64,000 nucleotides of DNA from contig JAZHRO010000026.1 in assembly GCA_037157565.1 (NCBI GenBank), positions 36,012,501 to 36,076,500 of the forward strand, in the 5' to 3' direction. Under the pieces are notes generated by a model, which was not told the DNA's origin, did not search any database, and saw nothing but the letters and a program-made list of their open reading frames with translations. Below are positions 47,200 through 56,651 of the stretch, piece by piece. Numbering within the stretch: position 1 is the first letter of the stretch; the number at the start of each line of letters is the position of its first letter. The stretch is from Thalassia testudinum. Its lineage: Eukaryota > Streptophyta > Magnoliopsida > Alismatales > Hydrocharitaceae. The position numbers were made by a program, and so were the translations under genes.

Positions 47200-47970
47200 T
47201 GGAGCTTAGGTGGAGCTCGTTGGGTGGAGTTGGTAGGTGGGTTTTTGGGGTGGTACAAGCCAAGGAAGTTGGAGCATAGCTAAGCTAAGCTAAGCTAAGC
47301 TAGCTTAGCTAATGGAGGAGTAGAGGAGAAGGTAATGGAGCTAGGGTTTGGAGGAAGGAGCTGAGGAGGAGAAATCTGGAGCTGGCTGCTGCTGAAGAGG
47401 CTGGTATGGGGCCACTCTAGCTGGCTTAGCTTGCTAGTTCTTTGCTAGTTGCTAAGCCAAGCTAAAGTGAGCTAGCTTCTACCAAAATGAGCTGAGGTGA
47501 GCTAGGTCTGGTGCTCCCGAGGAGAATCAAGCAGGTTGAGGCAGCTAAGGTAGCTTAGCTCAACTGAGTTGAGCTAAGCTGAGTCCCCGGGAGCTGGACT
47601 TGAGCTTCCTGAGCTGGGATGAGTTCTACAGCTGGCTGGAGCTGAGTGGAGCTGGATGTAGCTGGATCTGAGCTGGGGTGAACTCCTGTCAACTTAGCTG
47701 AGCTAGCTAGAGCTCCCTGTGGACTAGTGGGAGCTGAGATGAGCTAGACTCAGTTAAGTTGAGCTGGATCTGAGCTGACTTGAGCTAGGGTGAGCTAAGG
47801 TGAACTCTCTTGAGCTGCCATCCAGCTGAGATTAGCTGAATGGAGCTGGGATGAGCTAACCCTAGTTCAAGTAAGCTAGGTTCCAGCTGTGGTGAGCTGG
47901 ATCAAGCTGAGGTGAGCTGGATCAAGTTGAGGTGAGCTGGATTAGGCTGAGTTCCAGCTAGTCTGGGCTT
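47200..47970 (-). repeat. AGCT-rich tract in LTR P
   Basis: The same word composition and order as 33650-34420 in I. It includes a fourfold TAAGC run (47281-47302) and a short tandem GTGAGCTGGAT repeat (47890-47942). Confidence 0.75.
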
Positions 47971-48196
47971 CTCCTTCACCATTTGCCTTCTTGAGTGCTA
48001 GGGTTTTAGGGATCTATATATCTATACATCCCTGACACTCACAAAAACATATTAAAAATACAATAAAAAATGCAATGCATGCTTAACCTATTTTATGCCT
48101 AAATGCAGCCCAAAAACCCATTTGCGGAGTAAAATCCTAAGAGCTAGGTTTGTTTTAATGCATAAGAATGATGATAAACTGGTGTTTATCACTCTG

Positions 48197-48690
48197 CTCA
48201 GCTAAACTTTTGAGCTGAGCTATGTGACCTAAGCTAGCTATCTCAGCTAGCTGGGTAGTCTTTGGGAGGACCAGCTCTAGCTCACTTAAGCTCCAGACTA
48301 GAAAAAGCTAGCTCAGATTAGCTTAGCTTAGCTACTAGCAAAGAACTAGCTAGCTAAGCTAGCTTCTGAGTTCTTAGGCACCTTTTCTTTAGCTACTATT
48401 AGCTCCAGGAATATCATGTAGCTCCAACTTCAGCTCCTCATCCAAACCCTAGCAACTCCTCCACTACTCTACTAGCTAAGTTAGCTTAGCTTAGGTCAAC
48501 CTAGCTCCACTTCATGGCCTACTACCCCACTACCTAAGTTCCACCAAAAAGACCACCTACTCCTACTTCATTTTGGTGCGAACTATCCTTTCCATCACCA
48601 CCCTACATCCACCATCAAAACCCATCTCCAGCCTTCACTTTTTCCGTCCAAAATCAATACCTTCTAGAAGGTATTTTTGGAGGGAAAATC
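48197..48690 (+). mobile_element. 3' LTR of element X, second part
   Basis: Continues X's LTR after P: AGCT-rich to about 48510, then the segment that corresponds, inverted, to 33520-33640 of I. It is cut at 48690 by N, so the LTR end is not seen. Confidence 0.75.
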
Positions 48691-50262
48691 TATAATTCGT
48701 TACTTGGAGGGGGTGAGATTTGTGACGTAAAAATGCGGAATAAAGTAAATGACAATCTCAAAAAAAGCAATCACACAAGACACAAGTAATGTTTAGGTGG
48801 AAACCTAAACCAAGTGAAAACCACCACCTAACCCTCTCGAGTTAGGATTTCCTGATCAACAAAGTCGATCAAATCCACTAAACCCAGTCACTTGAACGTG
48901 GGTGACCAAACCTCAATTACAACAACACTACTTAGACCGAGGGTATTGTACCTCAAAACCCCTTCTCTTCAATAGAAGGATTTTGTCTTGTGAAGGAGAC
49001 GGGAATTCGCAACGCGAATACCCAACCAAATAACAAAGTAAAGATTACAGCAACCTATAGAGCCACAAAATAAACCTAGCTACTATAGGTAAAGAGACTT
49101 CCCTTTGCTTGGAAGTGCGTCGGCTTGACACGGGTGCGTGAACCACGCTTTGGCATAACAGCGCTCTCGTAACGTCGGCGGGAGAGCGGGTGCACAACAG
49201 GATGAAGCTCTTAAGTGTGGAATGAGTGCTTGGAGAGCTAGTGCTTCTTCTATTTCTCTTGGACACAAAAGTTGTGGAAAATGTGTTGCTTGGTGTGTTT
49301 TGGTGTATTTTTCAAGCCAAGGGGTCTTCCTCTATTTATAGAGGGCCTAGGAAGGCTTTGGAAGGCCTTAGAAGGCTTCCATAGTCGTTGGGGTTGAACT
49401 CAAGGCAAAATAGGCCATAATCAGAATCAATCATAATTCTGACAGGGTCATCAGACGTCTGGTCCGGGTACCAGACATTTGGAAAACCTGTTTAAGATGT
49501 CTAGGAACTAAGTCAGACGTCTAATTTTAGGCGGGTTTCTTTCCTGACTTGGTTCAGACCTAAACAGGGTTCTAGTGTATGGCCATCAGACGACATACAG
49601 GACGTCTGGCCCTAGGTCTGAATGTCTGGAAACCTATTGACTGCAGAAATGGATTCCCAAGATATGTTAACGGCTAGGAAATCTGAAAAAGGAGATTTTG
49701 GGTCAGCCGAGGCTAAACAATCACATATCAGACGTCTGGGGTCCTCTACGGATGTCTGATATAAGCCTAACGGTCATATTCCTCAAAGGTAACTTAGGTA
49801 GCTAACGTTCCACTAATTGGATGTCTAGTACAAACATCAGACGTCTTTTAAGAAGTCTGGACTAAGGTCTGGACGTCTGATTTCATCAGACAGAAGCAAC
49901 ATAGTCCAGCCTAAGTTATTGGACATCTGAGTCAACAGTCAGACATCTTAAAAGTCACTATTAGACGTCTGATTAGGCTGACAAAGCCCTATTTTGGTTT
50001 TCTAAGTTCTCTACAGAAAACCTAAGTATCCTAGGGTTGTGCAGGTGTTCCTAGGACTACTTTAAGGGTTCCTTGAGGCTCTTTAACATAAGATCTAAGA
50101 AAGAGATAAAGAGAAAAATAAAGAAACAAAATTGCATAGAAAAAGATAAAAGGAAATCTATCCTATTCTTGTCTTCATGCTTCTTCAAGCTATCGCTCCT
50201 CGTGAATCTCCTCTGTTCTCTGTCAAGCTCCTCCAATCCGTCATGTATGCAAGCTTGAACTC
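48691..50262 (-). mobile_element. COP LTR N, cut by element T
   Basis: A minus-strand copia LTR matching O (35 to about 1600). Its low end is TATAATTCG, a changed TGTAATTCC. The last 140 bp or so are displaced to beyond element T, outside the window. The TATA box is at 49333-49340 and GACGTC motifs at 49450-49975. Confidence 0.85.
49333..49340 (-). promoter_or_regulatory. TATA box of COP LTR N
   Basis: Minus-strand TATAAATA in CTCTATAAATAGAGG. Confidence 0.6.
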
Positions 50263-50465
50263 TGTAAAGACCCATTTTGATTTGAGTCGTTTAAGACGTC
50301 TGGATTGTCAGTTAGACGTCTGGCCAGACGTCTGGACCCCTTCCCGGACGTCTGAAAATTGAAAAACCTGTACACGTATTTGCTTTCTGCATGCAGACAG
50401 TGCACAATTTGTCTCTCTATCCTCTCTTCTTCTTTTCCCCCCTCGCTGAACCTTAACCCCTTGCC

Positions 50466-50471
50466 TATAAG
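50466..50471 (+). promoter_or_regulatory. TATA-like box of T LTR
   Basis: TATAAG in GCCTATAAGAGC, 200 bases into the LTR and just downstream of the first GACGTC cluster. Confidence 0.4.
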
Positions 50472-51828
50472 AGCACCCCCCTTCCTCTCCACTCCACCAC
50501 CTCCACCTTACTCCCCACTCCACTACCGTGAGTAAGGCACGCACGAGAGAGGGAGCAAGAGTGAGGAGGAGGAGCAGGCATGAGGAGGAGGAGAAGGCCA
50601 AGGTCGTGAGCTCGTGGAGGCTTGCTGGAGTGTTGTACGGCCACCGCGGCGCATGCGGGAGGAGGAAAGCATCGAGGCATCGTCCTCGACACCCTACAAC
50701 AATCAGAGCTACAGTAGAGCAAGAGGAGTCACGGTGAAGCACGGCGAGAGAAGCAGGAGCGCGGTCTAGTATCAGACGTCCGGAGTGCCTTCCGGATGAC
50801 AGGCTAGACGTCTGGCGACGACACCGGATGTTTGAAAGCAGGTATTCGCGCAGGTACGTCTTCCTCGCGGTTACGGCCATGCAGGCCGCACTGCAGAGGC
50901 ATTTTGCTTGGATAAAAAGGGGTGTGCTACTCTATTGTGCACAGGAGCAGCTTTGGGAAGGCACATCGCATGCCCTCCCACACTTTTCGGACGTCTAGAC
51001 AGCTTACCAGATGACCAGAGGCATTCCCAGATGAATGGAGAACTAGTCGGACATCTAGAACTGGGTCCAAAGAGTCGCTGAGGAGTCCTGGACGTCTAAG
51101 GTCGTCACAGCAACCTGAGGTGAGACCCTGTTGACATTTAAGACATCTGGACTTTATCCCAGATGTCTGATTTGGGTCTGTAGACATGTTTTTGACCCGT
51201 TTAGGGTTCAATCGGGATCTGTTTTACGCAAACGAAATATTTGTGGTTTCCTTGTGAGTTCCTCTACATATTAGAAACCTTTATATACTATTTTGAACAT
51301 TTTGTTGTGATATATTCCTTGGTATAGGACTTCGACCTGTTGTGTGTCTGGGGCTTGCAGAGGCACGTGGGCCTGCAGTTTGAGCCCCCAGTACTCTCGG
51401 ATTGTCTGGTTGAGTGGTTTCCTCCTGTTCTATTTATAAAACCTGAATGCAGCCATGAAAATTAGATAACTAGAAACCTAGGATGTGGCATGAATCCTAA
51501 GACGAGAAATAGTTGCATTGTTTATGTGCATGATTGAGATTGTAGCCATAAATGAATGAGCTGAATTGTTAGCAACTGCCTGTTAATAAATACGAGCTTC
51601 CTGTTAAAATATGAAGTGCCTGAGATAACTAAATAGTTACCTGTGATATCGCTTGCGCATGTGTTAAATTGTGGAAACACGAGCTGCATGTGTAGAATAC
51701 GAATGGAATTGTGAATAATGAAACTTGGTATGGAATAATATGATGAAAATGAGCATGAACCCTATGGGGAGTTAGGAGTAGAGCTCCTGTGGATGAATGG
51801 AAAGGCTTGGAAATGTGGATGGGAAGTG

Positions 51829-52050
51829 TGTTGGCCCTTGAGTACGTGGTACAAAGGAGAGCAACTGTCCCCTTTTTAGTGTAGAGCGAAACTAGCCACC
51901 CTTGGGTTGGGACCCAGGGTTAGGATTGGCCACTCTACACAGACTTTTGTTGGCCCTCTCGTACATGGTACCGAGGAGAGCTACTAGTGTAGGGAGGGAG
52001 CTAGCCACCCCACGGGTCTTGGGGTTTAGCTAGCCACCCTACATCGACTT
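51829..52050 (+). repeat. Tandem duplication in T LTR
   Basis: Two diverged units, 51829-51947 and 51948-52050, each starting TGTTGGCCCT, followed by a GTAC-containing word, GGAGAGC, TAGCCACCC and CTACAC/CTACAT. A partial third start (GTTAGGCCC) follows. Confidence 0.65.
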
Positions 52051-52941
52051 GTTAGGCCCACTGGGAAAATCGAGGTAGTCAGACGAGGGTGCATGGACTG
52101 TGGAGGGGCAAGACCCCTGTTTGGTTCTAAGGGGCTAGACCCCTGTTTCTAAGAGGTCTAGGCCATATAGTATTCTGTGTTGTACTTTGGGCGTACCTGC
52201 TAGCGGAAACGACTGACCGCGTGCTAGTGCGAGGTAGCTACCCATGCGCTTATCGCCCGTGCCGTAGTCACCGCTACATCTGTCTGCGACCTCGAGGTGG
52301 TTGACTGGGTGTAGGACTACCACGGGGAACTCTCCCGGCCAGGAGAGCACCACGTGCACCTTCTACTCTTAGGAAAATACTACAATCAAGATCATTCCCA
52401 TGAGGAACATGCGAGATCAAGAAAGAAATCTGAAAGCAAACCAATGGGGTGAAAAGGGACTATTTGTAAAATAAAATAATTGGAAAAGATAAATTTACCT
52501 GCTAGCTTTCTACTACTTTAGATAGTCTGGTTACCACTCTACTCAGCGTTCACTGACTTCGTTTTCTCATAACCCTTTACAGGTCCAAGAGTTGAGTAGC
52601 CCTAGTTACCAGCTGCAGAGGGTGCTAGGCCCAGTCAAGACTAGCAGTAGTTTTCTTACTATTGTTGTACTCTCTTTCTGCTAGTGAGTTTCAGACTTTG
52701 TTTACTATTCCTGTTACTGTACTTTTGTTCTACTTTCCTGTTGTTGTGGTGGTATGTACTGACTAGTAGCTTTTACTTCCTTTACTGCTTGTACACTTTT
52801 ACTGTTAGTTACATTGCATAGTAAATGTAGTTCATTTTCCTGTTTTTCGGCTATTTCTTGCTGGACGACTGAGTCTTGGGATTAGTCGAGTCGAGCCGAT
52901 CTCGGGTCTTGTAGGGATTCGAGAACTGGGTCGTAACAAGA

Positions 52942-52957
52942 TGGTATCAAAGCAAGG
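52942..52957 (+). promoter_or_regulatory. Primer binding site of T (initiator tRNA-Met)
   Basis: TGGTATCAAAGCAAGG, one base off the usual TGGTATCAGAGC core, three bases after the LTR end. Confidence 0.8.
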
Positions 52958-53122
52958 TCATTCCGAGAAATGAACCAACTAACTTGAGAATAACCAATTC
53001 ATGTGCATGTAACTAGGGTAACCACCACAACGTACCACTTAACATCTGTTCTGAAGTTCCTTCCGCTGAAGTCCGTTAGAGTTGACTTCTTTTGTTCTGT
53101 CTTCCGCATCTCCTTGCAGGAG

Positions 53123-53736
53123 ATGCCTCGTCGTGGAGTTCTTGAGGCAGGCCGTGGACGAGGTTGAAGGGGTGGACGTGTCAGGCCCGAGGTGGTAGTT
53201 GACTCACCACTTCTCTCGGGCATTCAGGCCCAGGACCTTGCTCAGCTGATCAGGGATATAGTACGAGAGGAGCTCTACCTGCCTCCATAGGTGCCTCTCC
53301 CTGAGGATGTGGAGGGGGAGTCCTCTGTGGGACTGAGAGACCACCGCAACGCTAGACGAGCAGGAGGGGGAGGGGGTGGTCCTACACCGCCCCCACCACA
53401 TTTTGACACTTCTGAGCATGAGCTCTCCTTTCCTAGAGGCGTGCCCGTTCCCCCACTGCAGCTGCACCACGAGCTTTTCGAACAGTTCCGAAAGCTGAAG
53501 CCCCCCTCCTTCAAAGGGGATGAGGACCCGTCTGAGGCAGAGGACTAGCTAGAGTAGATAGAGAAGGTGTTTAACACCCATCGCCCCCTGCAGATTGTCG
53601 CATGGCCTTTGCCATGGACCAGCTAGAGAGTGCGACACACAGGTGGTGGAGGGCAATTAGAGGCCAAGAGAGGGGAGAGCCGACGTGGGATCAGTTCGTG
53701 ACCCTCTTCTGCGAGAAGTACTTCCCGCAGACTTGG
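53123..53736 (+). pseudogene. gag: Gag of element T, first part
   Basis: ATG at 53123 opens MPRRGVLEAGRGRG. Then come REELYLPP, a Gly/Pro-rich part, and FRKLKPPSFKGDEDPSEAED (53485-53547), the start of the chromovirus Gag core. A one-base shift near 53595 is needed to continue into the stretch with HRWWRA and FCEKYFP (to 53736). Stops at about 53165, 53288 and 53547. H is inserted directly after the KYFPQTW motif, and the frame resumes at 56502. Confidence 0.85.
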
Positions 53737-54671
53737 TGATGAGAGCCTCATCATGATCCATAACTAGCTCATTTTGACCTAATAAAGAGAATAAAAGCTC
53801 CGACATAACCTAGAAGAGGGCTTAATTGAAGGAATAAGTGTTCTGAGAAGAAAGCATCAAATAAAGGTTAAAACTGTAATTTTACCATTGCAGTACATAA
53901 ATGGGATTTCTCAGAGACAAATCATAGGTTAAATGGTCTAAATGAGATAAAAATGGGTTGAATCAATCAGAAATGGATTCATGTGCAATCCAGGAATTAA
54001 ATGACATCTTGTAACCCTAAAACAGACCCGCTTAATTCAACAAGGTTTTGGTCAGGATAAAAATCAAGTAAACCCTCTAAAATTCATGGAAAAATATCCC
54101 CTAGGGTTTAGAACATTCAATTTGGCCTTTGGAACCTAGTTTGACCTAGAATAGGGTCCTAGCTCATCAATTGACCTAATTTGGGTTTTTATGTAAAATT
54201 TCCAGTCAAACGTGGTCAAACCTAAAATCCAACTTCACCATTGGATTCCTTAGGTCAAAATTAGGTTTGTACCAAAATTTGGACCTAAGGGGAGGTCATC
54301 TTGACCTACTTTGCAATTTAGTACACCCAATCACACTTTGGTCCCTATCTTTTGAAAACCATCACTTAAACCCCCCTAGCTTCCTCACCAATATTACAAT
54401 CAGGTCCTTCCGCCATTATTGGGGAAGAATCCTTCTCCTGTGAGGATTAGAGAGGGAATACTCTCAGATCCCTCAGAGAGCTCCTCCCAGAAATGGAAGG
54501 GAGATTCTCTGAGGAATCCCCTTCCATCTAAGCCTGATGATGATCCCAGATTTGCACCCAATCTCTCGTGTGAACGCACGAGAGATTTGGGTATCTAACC
54601 ACCTTCCATCTTCGACGAGACATCGGTGACAGAAGGCATGCCCTCCACGCACCAGACGTAAGGCCAACACC

Positions 54672-54680
54672 TATAAATTA
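54672..54680 (+). promoter_or_regulatory. TATA box of LTR H
   Basis: TATAAATTA in CACCTATAAATTAAACC, 85 bases downstream of the family palindrome. Confidence 0.55.
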
Positions 54681-55904
54681 AACCCTAACTCCGGCCGCAC
54701 CTCCTCAGCTTGACTTGGCCGAGATTCCACCTCAAATTCATCTCCTTCTCCGACCAAGGTGTCCAGCGAGCTCCGACGAGCCCGCCTCCCCTTCCTCTTC
54801 GCTCTGCCACAAAACCAGTGGCAGAGTCGTCTTCATTATCCTCCTCCGCGTCGCGCAACACCTGCACGCGCTGCCCTAGCCCCATCGTCGTCGCCGTCTT
54901 CCTCCACTGGGCGCTTTCTTCTCCGGCGACAGCAGGTACTGCCGTCCGCTTCTTCGTCCCCTTCATCCCTTTAGGTAGGTTAAAACCATTCTCCTCTATC
55001 CCCTCTTTCATTCCCCGCATTTTATTTCATCCAAAACCCCTCGACCACCTCTATTCACCATCACCTTCCTCATCTCCGGCCACCCTCCGACGAGACGCTC
55101 CTGTTGCTCCGCAGCCCCACACGCCTCGCTGACCATCGCATAACCTCCGCCTCATCTCACTGAGTAACCTCCGCCCATCCACAGTCCCTATAAGCCTCCA
55201 CAACAGTCCCTCGAACTCACCCATCCACCCGGCCACAGGGCGACCTAGGCACGCACGCCTAGGCTGCCCTGCAGCCTGCCACCTAGTGCTTCACCTTCGC
55301 CGTGACACGGCGAAGGTCCCCAGGTGACCTGATTAAGCCGCAAGGCTCTTTTCGTGTCTGACAAATTCCACGCCCCTGCCGCCATTGACAGCAACTTGAA
55401 GAAGCTCCACACTTGCTCCAAGCCTCAGGACCGCAAGTTTCCAAGTGCTGCGAATGTGGGCAGGTCTTGCGAAGCCAAGGGGTCTAGCGAGCCACGCCAC
55501 AGAGCCTGCAGTTGCGGGAATTGAAGGCATGGATTCCTGCGGGCGCGCGAGCGAAGGCAGCAACCATTAGTCCCACATCGGTAACTTACAAGGCGCTGGC
55601 ATGGTTTATATTGTTTTTGTGATATGGGTTCAGTGCCTCCGAATGCACTTGGGATGAGGTCCCTCACCTATCTCACTGCGCCTCATCCGCGAGTTCATCA
55701 CGCGGATCTGGCGAGACCCAACCTGACCCTATCCTGAGCACACCTCGCGCATCACCCTCACGCCAGTGTGCCTGGTCACGGGTGCGCGATCCGACCCGTT
55801 TACCCAGCTCTGGGAGAGCGTCCTGAGAGTGGTTTACAGAGAGAGAGATGCGCGGGTGTGGGTAGAGGGTTAGGTTTTGCTTTGCTGTGGTTGTGCAGGG
55901 AAGG

Positions 55905-56215
55905 AAGGAAGAAAGAAGAAGTGCAGCCAACACTTAGCCGCTACTAGCAAGGGAAATGAAGAAGTAAGGAAGCCTTTGCAGAGGAAAAAGAGAAGGAAGA
56001 GGCGAAGGAAAAAGAGTACAAAAACGGAAGAAGAAATAGAGAAAGGTTAAGGCAAGACAGAAAAGAAGAAGAAAAGCCAAGGGAAACAAAACTGAGGCAA
56101 AGGAAGCAGAGACAAGTAAGAAGACCCGTAGAAGACAGAAGAAAATAGAAAGAAAGAAGCAAGGAAGAAGAAAATAAGAAGGAAAGAAGCAAAGATACTG
56201 CAGATAAAGAAGGGA
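55905..56215 (+). repeat. Purine-rich AAG tract in LTR H
   Basis: Dense AAG/GAAG/GGAAGAAG words. Counterpart of the pyrimidine tract in B (4795-5035, opposite strand). Confidence 0.6.
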
Positions 56216-56501
56216 AACACATTTTTTAAGACGTCTGATCATGGGATCAGACGTCCAATTCTTCTTTTTGCCTCAATTACTTTTCAAACTCATGCATTTA
56301 TATTTGAATTAAAGTTTTGAGTAATTAAAGTGTTCAATTACATTCTTGAGATTAGTAGTAAATTCCAATTGCTCCCTGTGTTCGACCTCGAATATTTAGG
56401 TTTTCGAGTAATAAAACTTTTATTTGTTGACGACGCTTAATCACCTATACTGCGACGTAATTAACTATTAAAACACAATCGAGAAACACATCAACACTTG
56501 G

Positions 56502-56651
56502 CAGGACCAGAGGAGGCGTGAGTTCCACACTCACCACTAGGGGACGATGACTGTTAGTGCATATCGCATGCGCTTCCTGGAGCTGTCACGTTTTACTGCA
56601 ACAGCTGTAGCTACGGAGGAGGAGTGCCTGTGGAGGTTCACTGAGGGGCTC
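56502..56651 (+). pseudogene. gag: Gag of element T, second part
   Basis: Resumes after H: QDQRRREFHT, a TAG, then GTMTVSAYRMRFLELSRF and EECLWRFTEGL, the usual end of the Retrotrans_gag core. It is cut at 56651 by element Y. The zinc knuckle and pol are not in the window. Confidence 0.82.

Larger units (their letters stand above)
45919..48191 (-). mobile_element. Solo LTR P (LTR-2) inside X's 3' LTR
   Basis: A 2,273-bp minus-strand LTR from TGATAAAC-ACCA-GTTTATCA (48191) to ..TTCGCCATCA (45919), flanked by a perfect duplication CTCTG (45914-45918, 48192-48196). It is similar to I throughout. It sits inverted within a copy of its own family, so the locus can fold into a long imperfect hairpin. 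Confidence 0.93.
50263..52938 (+). mobile_element. 5' LTR of element T (Tekay-like chromovirus)
   Basis: 2,676 bp starting TGTAAAGACCC and ending ..GTCGTAACA, followed after three bases by an initiator-Met primer site. It has a TATA-like TATAAG at 50466, GACGTC motifs at 50295-50355 and 50775-51100, and a tandem duplication at 51829-52050. The start and primer site are typical of Tekay/Del chromoviruses. The partner LTR is outside the window. Confidence 0.83.
53737..56496 (+). mobile_element. Solo LTR H (LTR-1) inside T gag
   Basis: 2,760 bp, TGATGAG-AGC-CTCATCA..ATCAACA, flanked by a perfect duplication CTTGG (53732-53736, 56497-56501). Removing it restores the T gag reading across the site. 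It has the palindrome at 54560-54587 with a compensating change, a TATA box at 54672-54680, an AAG-rich tract (55905-56215) and a GACGTC pair (56229-56256). Confidence 0.94.

Noticed and set aside
54710..55132. 140-codon frame downstream of the TATA box of H, as an LTR-encoded protein
   Set aside because: No domain, Ser/Pro-rich, and not shared with the same region of E, F or G. An LTR leader peptide cannot be excluded but is unsupported.
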